From positions 13,110,143 to 13,174,142 of the forward strand of contig JAJEKV010000006.1 of NCBI GenBank assembly GCA_021234155.1: a stretch of DNA of 64,000 nucleotides, given 5' to 3'. The stretch's first letter is position 1; each line of letters opens with the position of its first letter. A program made the position numbers and the translations under genes. Positions 42,673 through 54,445 of this stretch are shown here, one piece after another. Source of the stretch: Isoetes taiwanensis. Its lineage: Eukaryota; Streptophyta; Lycopodiopsida; Isoetales; Isoetaceae. The notes below the pieces were generated by a model, which was not told the origin of the DNA, did no database searches, and worked only from the letters and a program-made list of their open reading frames with translations.

Positions 42673-44262
42673 TGTGGCGCCCCAGGAACATATCACGCCT
42701 TTCGGGCGATATCGTCAGGGGGCTTTCCCTCCCATGGCATCTATCTAAGCCATGAGCGGGGCCTCCGTCTAACTTCGGGCCATCTATAGAGAGATGCTCG
42801 AGTGAAGGACACAGAGGGGTCATTCGGCCCACGCCTTCAATGGGGCTCCTATGTCGCGGAAACGTGAATACAAGGTTAGCATACAGCATAATCATATCAT
42901 AAATACCACCACGAAGGGCGGCACATCCATCCAACTGGTAACAACAAAGAAGATGCATTGAATACTAGGGAAAACACCCAAACCCCTGGTACTACCCCAG
43001 CTCAGACTCCAGTGAGGATCGACTGACGGCTAGGTCTCAAGAGGTCAGCAGACCGAATCTTGGCATGGCGTTGGCTGGCATAGAACATCGGCTAGGGTTG
43101 TCCACTCCATCCGCCCCTCCTGTGCACACTTTGCAGATGAGTCGAATCATGCTATGGCATCATTATAGCCTTCCAGAGACGCAGACTCAAGGTATCACCC
43201 TTCGAGCCTACTTCAGGGTTCATGACGCCCCGGTCCGATGAGGCAGGTCAGGGAAGTGTCCCCTTCCAGGATCACAGTGGTTCCATGGGTGAGCTAGAGA
43301 ATACGTGCCGCATCAGCGACCCCCACATCCATACCCGACTTACTCACCCTAAATCTACTCAAAGTACAGGGTGCCCCATACGGGTCACACCTCGGCACCC
43401 AGGGAGTGTCAGACCCATACCCGGCCCTCTACGTGACTGGCTATCAGGCCTAGCCCACTGTAGGAGTCCCAGGAGCCTTGTATGTTCGTGCAAGACCCCA
43501 CCCCCACTTCACCATCAAGGTCCCTTCTGCGGTGCTAAGCCATTCCATAGCATCCACGACTCGATGGTCTCTTGTGCACGGGCCGCTTTAATTGGGAATT
43601 AAAGGAGCTACTAGGAGCATACTAAAGCATATGGCACAGAGGTCTCTACCCCCCTCTAATCCCTGCTTTATGGAAGTTTAACAGAGCTACTTTCCTAAAC
43701 ACATCCATCCATCCATAATAACATAATCCATAATTGAAATGTAAATCCTAAATATCAAAGAAGGGTTAATCCTAAGTAAGAACAACCAAAGAAGACTTAA
43801 AGAACTTAATCAAGAGCTAGCCTTAAAGATATCAACTAGATTATCTACTAACCCGAGTTCCAAAGCTTGATCCATTGTCATGAGGCCTCCATCTCTCGAA
43901 AGTGGGTGTTCAAAGAACCACTGGGTGTTAAAGAACAGTTCCAGAACTTGGGCTTTGCTCCTTCTCTTGACTCGATTTTTGGGTCAAATGGGATAGTGAT
44001 CCCACTTGATGGCCCAAGTTAGCATTCTCATGCTGGCCAATCGAGTTTGGCCAGGTGGCGCCTTCCCAATTCATTAATTAACTTAATTAAACCACTTAGA
44101 TATTAATTCCTTAATTATAGGTTATTATCCTTAATAATTAAATTAGCTAATTTAATCCCTTTTAGGTCAACCCCTAGGTTACAATACCCCATGGTGGCAT
44201 GCCTTTCATGGGTGGCGTGTTAGTATATTTATCATTACCGTATAAATACTTGGAACGCCACA
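42673..44262 (-). repeat. 5' LTR of the 14.2-kb element (1590 bp)
   Basis: Starts TGTGGCG and ends CGCCACA in either orientation (7-bp inverted ends). Pairs with 30038-31585. Confidence 0.85.
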
Positions 44263-45541
44263 TGACCCAATCCCAGCGACCGCAAGTGAGGGCATAAAAC
44301 CGCACAATGCTCCACCATCCTCAAGATGAAGGCCACAACAAAGGGGCGGAGAGGGCTCACACCCTAAAAATCGACTCACAAGGGCATTCACCCCGACATG
44401 CTGAAGTGCACCACACCGCCAAGCACCTAACCTAACCTTCTTGGGGGGAAGTGAGCTCCATGTCCACGCCCAAACCGAAGGCCATCGAGAACCCTTAAGC
44501 TGCAGAGACCACTTGCATGAAGGGGCAGAGTGTCATGAATAGCCCGGCACACGGTAACAAGACCGCACAAAACAAGAAGACACAACATCCTGATGAACCT
44601 TCCAAACTGCACCATCACATCATCACGAGGGACTATAGGTATGTGTAATGGAATACTCCCATACTAGTTCTCGGATAGCCTTGTCACTGCCCCTCGCGTA
44701 AGCGAGCTCGAAAGAACTCCCACGAAGCTAGCTGGCCACCCCAATACCAATCCTCCAAGGTGAGCCACAGCAGCTCGCCTCCAATGGGCTCACGTCAGAG
44801 CATGCACGTGGCAGCCAAGGGAAAGTCTTGGCGGGGGTAGAGGAACCCACAAGAAAGGAGAAGAGTGGTGATAAACTGAGGCATAATCTAGCTGGAAGAG
44901 CACACGCACATGATCCCAAGCCCGCAAATATCCCCTGGGCGAGAAAAGGGGATGCATGGGAAAGGCCGGGAGACCATACAACAGTGCCGAGGGGCAACTC
45001 CACATGCACAGACGGCTTTGCCCAAACGCCACACAATGGCGAAGAGATCGAACAACAAACCCACTTCAGAGAAGATGCTCCATCTGCGAGAATGCTCCAA
45101 ACAAACTTGAGACCGACACCGACTATGCGGCCAAATCAAATCCAGAAATGGCCAAGCCCCCATCCTTTCGGGGGAGACACTTCCACCAAGCCACTTTAAC
45201 AACCGCCCCTTCATCATCCCCCAGCCCACACAAAACACCTTACTATGCGGCGCCAAATCGAATGACCAAGCCCCCATCCTCTTGGGGCGGAGACACTTCC
45301 ACCAAGCCACTTTAACAACCGCCCCTTCATCATCCCGCCCCACACAAAATTTCAACAATCTTATCCAAAGCACGTATCTTACCCTCGAGGAGCTAACATC
45401 GCAGATGTTTGTATACACATGAGTGCTACAAAGTATTGACTTGGCAATAGTGATCCTACCTGCCATGGACAACTTGCTACCCTTCCACCAATTGAGGTGT
45501 TTCTGCAATCCCTGCAAAATCTCATCCCACACCCTCCCCAT
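44263..45541 (-). pseudogene. LINE-D, upstream part: RT C-terminal region
   Basis: The minus strand from 45541 reads MGRVWDEILQGLQKHLNWWK, then GSKLSMAGRITIAKSIL, the block downstream of the RT core in plant L1-type LINEs. A diverged C-terminal region follows in several frames until the LTR at 44262. A ~115-bp tandem duplication (about 45128-45235 and 45245-45355) repeats CCAAGCCCCCATCC, then ACACTTCCACCAAGCC. The 3' end is probably at 29601-30037, making this LINE the host of the 14.2-kb element. Confidence 0.65.
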
Positions 45542-45684
45542 GGAAATCTCATCCGATTAAGTTTGCCTTAACTTAATGACTGTAATGGAAAACCATAATC
45601 TCTTTTCAGTTAAGTTAGGAGATAACCAACCGGTTAAATTAACCTAACTTAATGGCGAGTGAGAAATGGCCCTTATCAAGTTAA

Positions 45685-45862
45685 GCTAGCAATTATTATT
45701 AGATGAACCACTGGAATAAAAAAGGGATCTTTAAATTGGGGAAGGCCTTTAAAGTAATATAAGGCAGCGAATATTTATAAAAAAAAGGAAGGCTACGAAC
45801 CTTTTATCTAAAAGGTTCTATCTGGAATATCTACAAAGGAGCAGATAGGCGGATGAGGAGGA
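45685..45862 (+). repeat. LTR segment, 5' copy
   Basis: 178 bp matching 55584-55760, including AAAAAAGGGATCTTTAAATT, TAATATAAGGCAGC and CTAAAAGGTTCTATCTGG. The TATAAGGCAGC part may hold the LTR TATA box. Confidence 0.85.
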
Positions 45863-46251
45863 CACTCTTTGACTAACAACTGGAGTATCCAGACCTGCGA
45901 CCAAGGCAGACAGACTGTTACAATTCATTGGCGATCAGGACAACGGGCACGATTAACAAAACAATGAAAAAAATTGGCAAACAGGGAACCTCTATGACTA
46001 GTAACTGCCAGAATTGCCTATTTAAGTCCAGAGATCTACACCAGCAATTCTTGGCATTTGCGATTTTCCTATTTATAAGTATGTTGAACCTCTAGCCTAA
46101 GTTTTTGTATTATAAATTGATTGCTCAGATGCACCGTCAATCCCTTATGATTAACGAAAATTCTACCTAAACCTATTTTTAGTCAATCTTTCCTTGAATT
46201 TGTGATTTGCTACATTGACAGATTCTTTAGTGGCTAATTTGTTTTCCTTAA
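45863..46251. other. Rest of 5' LTR, left of the TTAA element
   Basis: Non-coding, with no counterpart at the right-hand LTR. It ends at the TTAA insertion site. Confidence 0.4.
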
Positions 46252-48897
46252 CACTAGAGTTGTCCCTTGATGGACCATAAATGGTTCATTTGTACAGTTT
46301 GCTTTAAAATTCATATAAAATCAATGGCATAAAATTCAGTTAAGCCCTTTTTATACGTTAATATGTGGCAGTCACTTTGCATAGGAAAAATAGTTAAAAA
46401 TGCATATACCCCTAAAATTGAAAGTTATGCTTGGGTGAATCAAGGGGGGTCAAGTCCAGTTTGCTTCATGTTTATATAATATAAAACTGTCTCAACAAAA
46501 GGATTTTTTTTATTTTTTTTCATTATAATGGTATTTTTCTATACGAGATAAGGATGAATACACAAAAAACCTTGTTCCAATCCGAAGTCTAGGAAGCAAG
46601 ATATAGCCAGTCAAACATGATAGGGTCAAAACAGTTTTTCCTCTTACATTGGACCAATATGGTTCCTGGAAGGTCGTTTCAATTAAAATTCTATAACTTT
46701 TGCATGAAAATGATTTTTTACTTCAAATTTGGTATATAAGTAGTTGACTAATTGCTTCATGCATAAAAATTGTTTGTTGGCCTGTAATTTGAAGGTTCGG
46801 CTTTGACTTATAGTTAACAATTTTAAGTGACTTTTAATTGATGTTTATTTTGTTATATTTGAAGGAAATTTATTGAAATAGTATGTCATTGAAAAAATCA
46901 TATATGAATGCTTGTATAGATATGAGATCAATGAAAAAACAAGTAAAGAAAAAGAGCAAAAGGCACGATCATGATAAATCAATAAAGGTTTTTGTATCTA
47001 AGACCATTACTGGTCCACATGTTCACTTTAAATCAATAACATCTTTATCTTAGTCAATCTCAAGCTGAATTTTAGGATATTGGTATTTCATGAGCTCTTC
47101 TATCAATAAAAAATATCTATTGCTAGGTTTGGGCTAAAAGTTTTAGCATTAGTTCCAAGTTATCATCAAATATTTTCAATGTTTGATCTCTAGATTTGTG
47201 CCTTGAGGAAGAACTTCAAACACCATATTTCAAAGCTTCCCAAAGTTAAGAAAGCAATTCAAGATGAACCAAGGAAAAATATGAAAAGGTATGACTAAAG
47301 AAGATCAAGATAGACTGCTACGTCGATGCCAATTATTGGTCCACATGACCTCTCATTTCAAAGTTAAGAACATCATTATCTTAATCGATTCTTTAGAATA
47401 TAGTTTATACCACATTATATATGATAACATTAGTTGGTTAAGGAGGATTGTCTATCTAAAGGATGATATCGAAGCACGAAAATTAAGCAGTTAAGGGTTA
47501 CTTTGAATGTATGAGGAAGTCCACTTACACCTTTCAAAGATTATCTTATAGACGATGAGAAATCATAATATCATTATAGGGGACAAAATGAATAGAGCCA
47601 GTGCAAAAAAATAGAGAAATTTTCTCAATCCACTTGGTTTAATCCTGGACCTATAAATAGTCCATACTTATTTATATTCAAATCTTGTATATAATACATT
47701 ATTCTAACATAAAATTGAGATATATATTGTCAACAAAAGTTCAAATTTACAAAAATTTATAGCCTATCATAAAAGTTGATCTACATGTACTATGGTTCTA
47801 CTTAGACTACAATACTTTGGAGCAGTCACACATTGACTAACTTTATAATAGTGGAAAATAAGTAGATTTCTTCAATTTTTTCTTCTAATAAGACCACACC
47901 AAGGACCTCAATATCCATTTTTATCATATATTGTGCCATTTAAAAAATCTATGGGAGAAATGTAGTGCAATAGGTTAATATTTTAGATGAATTAAAAAAC
48001 ATGTACAGAAAGTCTTTTGATCTATTTATTTATAGTCATGGCTAAACTTCATGATATTGTCCTCCATTCATAAATAACCATCACTATCTACATCATTGTT
48101 GAGTTTTGGACCTATAAGGGTATAATCAACACACCTTGGAACCTTTCTTTGTGTTCATCCTGTTATATTAGATCTTGTTTAGATCTAGATAATACATGGT
48201 TATACCCTAGTTACATTATATTTATGTTGATAAAGTAAATTCCTATATAGAGTTAATTAGAATGCATCATTTACTATCGTTATGAGACTTATAGATGGGG
48301 TTTATTGGAGCACTTTAACCTATATTTGTATTTTGAATTCTGTACAATAAATTTTTTAGTTAATAACGATACTAATATAACATATAAACATCTAAAAAAT
48401 TCCTTGCACTATGTCTTGTTAAGGACTCATTGTCACAAAAAGTAAGTCAAAAGTTGTAATAATAAGAGAGAAATAATTCTTGAATCTCATGCAGCATTTT
48501 TAAGCAAAATAGGGTTTGGCGACTTCAATTGACATCAAACGATAGCAGCCAAACATGAAAACATGCAAATCAATATGTTTTATCATAATATATCAATTAC
48601 TTTCATATTTAGCAAGGTTTAGACACTTTTATGCTAGAAAATTGAAGAATGCAGTTCTGGAGTGCTGTAAAAACTGCCAAATTCTTCAAAGTTTGAACAA
48701 TCATACCAATATAAAGGTGAATCCAGTAGTCATGAAATTCTCACAAGTCGTTAAGAATCAAGTGAAGACTCAAATGGTAGTGGTATGTTTTAAAATTAAA
48801 AATTTTTCTTGCGAGATATATGGGTTTAAGTGGCAGGGGGTATGGTGGACCATTTCTGGTCCATGGACCAGAAATGGTCCCCGGGACAACTCTAGTG
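46252..48897. mobile_element. 2.65-kb TTAA-flanked inverted-repeat transposon (piggyBac-like target)
   Basis: The ends are perfect 15-bp inverted repeats CACTAGAGTTGTCCC (46252-46266 and 48883-48897), and TTAA stands directly outside both (46248-46251 and 48898-48901). TTAA duplication is the mark of piggyBac transposition, and CAC/CCC starts are usual there. CACTA elements share the first bases but duplicate 3 bp, and here the 3-mers TAA and TTA differ. The interior is AT-rich with TGGTCCA motifs repeated (including ATTACTGGTCCACATG and ATTATTGGTCCACATG). No transposase was recognised. It lies within an LTR. Confidence 0.75.
48847..48880. repeat. Perfect 34-bp palindrome inside the right end of the TTAA element
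   Basis: The first 17 bases (GGACCATTTCTGGTCCA) are the exact reverse complement of the next 17. It lies just inside the right TIR. The left end has a weaker version (TGGACCATAAATGGTTCA at about 46271-46288). Confidence 0.95.
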
Positions 48898-49050
48898 TTA
48901 AGCCTTTCCTATTCCAAAATTCAGTCTTTCTCGTAGATTCTCTTGCTCAGGATAGCCCGGTTGGGAGGTGAGCTTTGCCCTTAAGGGGTGGATTTGCATT
49001 TATGCTCTTTATTTCTTGATGATTGTACGTACAGCCTGGAGTTTACTCAT

Positions 49051-49062
49051 TCGTATCAGAGC
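49051..49062 (+). other. Primer-binding site of the remnant LTR element
   Basis: TCGTATCAGAGC, one mismatch to the initiator-Met PBS, one base after ACTCA. Confidence 0.7.
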
Positions 49063-49497
49063 ACGGTTCCGGTTTCTTTAAGAACTGTGGGAATAGATTC
49101 ATATAATTAAATTTTAGAATTTAGAACATGAATTCTAGAACCTAGATGAATTAATATAGTAGTTTTTATTGAAGAACAGATGCATCCAGTTAGCCAGTAA
49201 GGAATCACTTCCTCGAACTAATCCTTGTTGTGATGAACTGACTAACAATTTTTGGTTTCTTTTGGAACATGGTACGAAGTCTAGAATTCTGTTTAAAATT
49301 TTTACTTGAGTAGAATTATCCAGTAATTTAAGAAGTCTCAGGGTTGATATCCAAGTTAAATTTTACGTGTTATTGAAGCAGCAAGGTTGAAGATTGTAGA
49401 TTACTTAATTCAAGCAAGACAAAGATTGTCGATACTGAAGATTCTAGATCATTAATCAAGAATAGAATAGAATATAATAGGTTTTTAGCGTCCACGG

Positions 49498-49511
49498 AGA
49501 CCAATTGGCCT
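49498..49511 (-). other. LINE-E 3'-terminal hairpin
   Basis: AGGCC-AATT-GGTCT: five pairs including one G-U in RNA, about 18 nt before the ATTCT tail. Confidence 0.5.
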
Positions 49512-50625
49512 ATGGGACCCAAACAAGAAGAGAGCAAATAGTTTATTACATGTGATTAAAAACCCCTTGAAGGGTTTTCGAGGGGAAAACCTTAGCAATA
49601 ATAAGCATCTTTGGCACACCGCATACAATTGCATAGGACAGTTCAAGACCCAGTCCAGTAGGGACACAAACGAGTCCGTGCATCCATAACCTCCGGAGGT
49701 ATGACCCCAACAAACCCAATCGACGTAGTCAATAACCGATGCAACGGCTGGCCGTGCACTAGTAGTCGAACATACCTCTCTCGGATATGGGCAAATGCCG
49801 GGCAGATCTGGAGGGTATGACATTCATCCTCAATCGCACCCCGGGTGGCAACACTGGGTAAAGCCTTTGCTCGTGGCTTCCCGAGCCCAACGCTCTGTTT
49901 CAATCTTGAGGCGATGTGCACCCGCTTGAATGGAAGCTATAAGTCACAGATCTTCATGGGCATTTGGGTGTACAAGTCTTGGTGTGGGCCTCTTGTGAGC
50001 CTAGGGATTGACTTCTTGGCGATAGTGTGCCCGACTTAACGTCGCGTCGAGCCTACGCATCCCGGCTTCGCGAAGGAAAGTAGCATCTAGGTGCAGTTTA
50101 AGTGCCTCGCGATCTTTCTTTGTCCCGGACGGGCGATCTGTTTGCTTGCACGCCCGGTGGAGAACCATCGAAGCTTGCTTATCTTTCCGACCTTTTGGAT
50201 TACACCGTGGCCAAAGCAAGATGGGGCAAGCGTGTATCCATAGCCAGCGACCACCTTTAAAAGTAAACGATATGGCGTTCCAATGCAGCCCGGAAGGGGT
50301 AGAAAGCCCGTCTCATGGAGTAGGATCTGGTGCGGGCTGTGGACTTCACCCCGGGGCCCGTGCCAAAAGGCCTTACACCGCTTTCGAGGTCATTCCAGTC
50401 TTTGAGGATATCACCGACCCCACACTTCTGCCCCATACAAAAGGACCGCTCAACCAAGGCCCAAACAAATGTGACTGGTGGCCCCAGTATAACTCGCCTT
50501 TGTGGTCATTTGTTACGCATGGCATACGCTGCTTTCCAACCCGCCATGACCCGCAATCGATAGCCGCGATTCCAATGGGTGGTAGTTGAGAACTCAATCC
50601 CCAAGTACTTGTAGGTCGGAGCCAC
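49512..50625 (-). pseudogene. LINE-E ORF2 C-terminal region
   Basis: Frames include CHTLQICPAFAHIRERYVRL at about 49750-49840, a Cys/His pattern as found at LINE ORF2 C-termini, and unassigned sequence up to 50600. Stops and shifts are frequent. Confidence 0.5.
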
Positions 50626-51310
50626 CTCTACCTCTTGCCCCCGGTAAGTGAAGGTGGGAAGCCCCGGTCGTGGGACGATGCAACTAGCAAAGACCTAGTT
50701 TTGGCCAAGTTAACTTCGCATGCCCGGTTTAGCAAAAGTGTCAAGAGCATCCAGTGTGTTGCATGTCCTTTGGAGTATAGGCCATGAGGTTGACATCGTC
50801 GGCATATATGAGTTGCGGATTGTGTGATGCATGAGATGTGTACGCCTCCCCATGCTCGAGAGAGCCAATCTTCCAACCGATCAATGTATAGGCCAAAGAG
50901 TGTGGGGGAGAGGGGGAACCCCGACGACTCCAATGCTACGGATTCTGCGCTACCGCTGCTGATGTGATACGGCCCGAGCATGCCTCGCATTGGCCTATAT
51001 AATCGTGCATTCTCACAAGTTCGGGGGTCCCCTACCGCTTAATCCGTCCCGAGCTTGTTGCGGGTAATCGCGGTCGAACGCTTTTGCAAAATCGGCCAAA
51101 CAACAAAGATGTGATTCGCAAGGATTCCCGCTATCCTCAATCAATGCGCAGAGTGAAGATATGATCAATGGTGGAATGGCCGGAAACCTGCCTTTGTGTA
51201 AGAGTCGCGCCTCCGTTTCCTCTGCCCATATTGTCACGCTGCTCAAGGATGCCCAATAATTTTGCAAGAGAGAGTCATAATAATAGTACGGTAGTTGGCG
51301 GGCATTGAGG
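50626..51310 (-). pseudogene. LINE-E reverse transcriptase
   Basis: LLHKGRFPAIPPL and LADFAKAFDRDYPQQ (motif A, about 51080-51110), then FPLSPTLFGLYIDRLEDWLS (about 50870-50930), then a broken Y-DDVNL-type motif C near 50795 in another frame. The block order is that of LINE RTs. Frameshifts make it inactive. Confidence 0.75.
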
Positions 51311-53020
51311 GTCCCCCGCTTTGTATATGGGCACTACTCAGCTAGTGGTCCATTGCGTAGGGAAGCCTTCGCAATGCTTTATTGAACAATGCCGTGAGGA
51401 CCAGCACCCGGCCCAGCCATTTCGAGGTTCTCGTCAAGATGCCATCTAAATCTGCCGCCTTCCCATTAGCTAGACGTAGGGCCCATGATAACATCCCCTC
51501 TCGTGATAACCGTAGCCATGCCTATCTGTGGAGGGGATCGGTGTTCGCCCTCGAGCTGGTCGCATGACCGCGCAAGCACCGCACTATTGCCCGAGGTGAT
51601 GTTCCCCGTGGGTCGCGGCAGCTTGCTCAAGACCCTTCTCCGTAATGTCTCGGGGTGCCACCCGGAGACCAAACATCTGCTTTTGATGCTCTGCGAGGTA
51701 TCCGCCTTCTTGTTCTTGAGAAAGGAGCGTGTATTGACCGATGGCCTGTGGGCGGAGATGGATCGATGACTTGCCCGAGTGTGGTTTGAGCTCCCGACAC
51801 TCATCATCAAACCATTTGTTGCCGGAAAGGTGGTAGTGCACGGTGGTTCGCCGCGGAGCCCTCTCCCAAAGCATCTTCGCCACCGTCGAGCGGTGAGTCA
51901 GTCACGCCATTGCTCTTGAAGTGTGGGGGAGTTGCGCTAGCCCCGGCCAGATCATGCTCAAGCGGTGGGCATAGGTCCCCAAAGGTCGTGAGTCCAGCGC
52001 TGTACCGGGCACCCGTGTGTTGAAGCAAAGAAAAGCACGGGAGCCTCCCAATGGAGATGCATGAACAGAGGCGGTGGTCCGAATCTACTTCCCTCGTCCC
52101 GAAAGTGTCTGTCCCCGATGGAAAAATGAGTAACCAAAAAGTGATCCCGCCTCAACCAGCAGATAATCCACCACACCGGAGCCGCCCCTTGGTTCTCACG
52201 TCTACAAGTGTAGGAATCGAAGATGGCCATTGTGCCAACCCATTACAAATAACCGGTCAAAGATACTACCCAAGAACAACAACCGCCTTGCCATAGCGAA
52301 ATATGGGTACATCATCCGATATCCTTGACCAAGCCACCTCTCAGGTTCAACCGCAAGACGTCCTCTGCCAGGGGTCAAATTTTGGAACACGCTTTCGGCT
52401 CACGTGGTGCATTAAAAGTCGCCAAGCAACATAACCCCCAATTGTTTTGTGTCCAGATGTCATCATATAGATCGACATAGGGCTCCAATCGATCCACATC
52501 CAAATGAGTGTTATAGAAGTTGCTCGGCATGTGGAAAGTAGCATCTTTGCTATGAGGAGAGTGTCGCCATCCATGCCGCACGCCGCACCCACAAGTAGCG
52601 ATTGTGCACATGCGTTTTTGTGCAACGGGCCGGTGCCTCAAGGTTGCACGGGTAGTAGCAGTAACGCCGCCATGCCCCTCGCTGCCCGTGCACTCATTGA
52701 ACACCGAAATGCGAATAGCTGGGAGGTCCGTGTAATGCAGGTTCTCGCATGCTCCCATGTTTCCATGAGGAAAATGAGATCTATATCACGGTGCAATAGA
52801 GTTGAGACTCTCACCTTTACGCGAGGGAAGCCCCGCCGGTTCAAGACACCATCCGAGGCACGAGTTCCTATTTGTTGGCATTCGATGTGGAAAACCATGA
52901 TCTACCCCGTTGCAGGGGGAGTGTGCAGCGGCCTGAGCAGCGGGCGGCGGGAGGGAGCGTGAGGTGCAGTAGGGGGTACTGGCTTAGCGGCAGGGAGCAG
53001 GGTAAAGCCACGGCGCATTG
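51311..53020 (-). pseudogene. LINE-E endonuclease and linker
   Basis: Endonuclease pieces are LIFLMETWEHARTCITRTSQ (52740-52800) and an SDHRLC-type catalytic block near 52075 in a shifted frame. The linker to RT (51311-51900) includes KWFDDECRELK. Stops occur throughout. Confidence 0.65.
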
Positions 53021-54440
53021 CATCAGCGACCCCAGGCGGCCGACATGAAAATCACGAAGCTTCCCCCTGACAAAGACTGCGACCCCCTCTCTACGACGGC
53101 GTCCGACGCCCCCGACCGGGCTACCATGGACCTCCAAGGTATCGGGTGAGATCCCGTCGGACATACGAAAGTGCCCCCTCAATTGCCTTACTGGATGCGG
53201 TGATGGCTCACGTGATCGCGATGTTCCGCTAATCGCGGAAGGTAAATAACGCTACAAGCGATTCGCTGGAGTCCCAAGCAAGCGGCTTGCTCTAGCAATG
53301 TGTACCGGCAATGAATGCCATTCGAGATAGGATCTCATCCCCACGCGCTTTGGCGAGATCTTTCCCTCCCTTCCTCCGAGAGTCCACGCACCACCACATT
53401 ATGACGCCGGGCGCGCTCCGCCTCCTCGCGCTTCTTATCGGGTCGAGGGCAACATTAGCCGTCCCAGCAGGATGCCCGCTGGTGGAGCGTGTGGGTCACG
53501 CTCCGCAGGGGCGATGTGGTGTGTGAGGTGGAGGAGGTGGTGTCTGTCACTCGCTTACGCCCGGACGGCGGGGGCACGCGGCGCCAGGTCGCCCCTGTTT
53601 GCGCCTCTGGCCGCCTCGGAGTCGAGCCCAGCTCCTGTTGGAACCTCCTCGCCGCTGGCCACAACTCACTCGTGCAAAGGCCGCAGTGTGTTCATGGACC
53701 TCAAAGATGGAGGCCGCTGCCTTGTTGGGCAATGGTTGCTTTGCCTCCTGAATCTCCGATCCTGTGTCTCCGCCCTACTACTTCCTCGGCTCTGCCTGGG
53801 CTTCGGGGGCTTCGGGCGGCGTTTCATTATCGATTGCGGCATACCCCTCTGCTTTTCACTTGAGGCGAAATAGTTGCCAGCAGATCCGCTCAACACCACG
53901 TTTGTCACGCCCATAGTCTCCATGGTGGTGAGGGGGAATCCACGCTGAAGCCCGGTCGGGTAGGCCATGCTTATCCTGTTGCCTTTCAAAGTGGGCCAGC
54001 GGCCCTGATCTTCCAACTCTTTGCGCATGAGTCTCCATCTTCAGAACCCGGATTGCCTTTTTCTTTTGCCAGCCTCTTTTTGAGCGCGTGGGATCTTCGA
54101 GGGATCAGATCTGGCGCTGTCAATCCACTGCATCCGGGTTACATTGCTCGACGATCATCCAAATTGTTTTCATGGCCCTCGTCTGCGTCATTATTTTGGG
54201 CTTGAGCAGCCTTCATCCATCTCCCCGAAGTCAATCTCATAGATTGAGCCTTCGGGCGGGCTTCCCTCTCCTCATGGAAGAGGTTTCTCCCTTGTCTTTG
54301 TTATCTGACCGGGGCCGTTTTCGTGGCGGCCCCTCCTCCTGGTTCTCCCAGGTAGGCTGGGGCTGGGGCTGAGGAATATCCCCCTCCAAATGGGGGTCTG
54401 GGCAAGATGCAAGAACAGATTTAAAAAAATCTAGAGCCAT
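53021..54440 (-). pseudogene. LINE-E ORF1 region
   Basis: An ATG at 54440 opens MALDFFKSVLASCPDPHLEG, then a QPQPQP run and a basic RKRPRSDNKDK segment. Downstream frames are broken (MAYPTGLQRGFPLTTMETMG at about 53920-53990). The region before the endonuclease encodes GVAVFVRGKLRDFHVGRL. No RRM is clear. It is called ORF1 from position. Confidence 0.45.
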
Positions 54441-54445
54441 ATTGA

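Larger units (their letters stand above)
30038..44262 (-). mobile_element. 14.2-kb LTR element with gutted chromovirus gag-pol and extra cargo
   Basis: LTRs at 30038-31585 (3') and 42673-44262 (5') both begin TGTGGCG and end in GCCACA. The PBS (42656-42670) and PPT (31586-31599) face the minus strand. Gag, protease, RT and integrase C-terminus/chromodomain pieces occupy 35189-32280, but RNase H and the integrase core are missing. Between PBS and gag lie about 7.4 kb of extra DNA with host-like fragments and a foldback element. The LTRs have many indels, so the insertion is old. The flanking 5-mers (CTCAC and TGACC) do not match, so no target duplication is visible. Confidence 0.8.
49472..54445 (-). 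mobile_element. LINE-E, GC-rich non-LTR retrotransposon
   Basis: A minus-strand element of about 5 kb with ORF1 (about 54440-53200), endonuclease (about 53000-51600), RT (51300-50600), C-terminal region and a 3' hairpin plus a TATTC/ATTCT tail. It is much more GC- and CpG-rich than its AT-rich surroundings, so the borders are sharp. All ORFs carry frameshifts. Its 3' end shares the GGTCTCC...GGACG block with LINE-C. Confidence 0.8.

Noticed and set aside
46252-48897. CACTA (En/Spm) element
   Set aside because: Termini start CACTA, but the 3 bp outside the two ends differ while TTAA is repeated on both sides.
53311-53873. Plus-strand open frames of up to 133 codons
   Set aside because: They are antisense to the GC-rich LINE-E ORF1 region, where high GC keeps all frames open.
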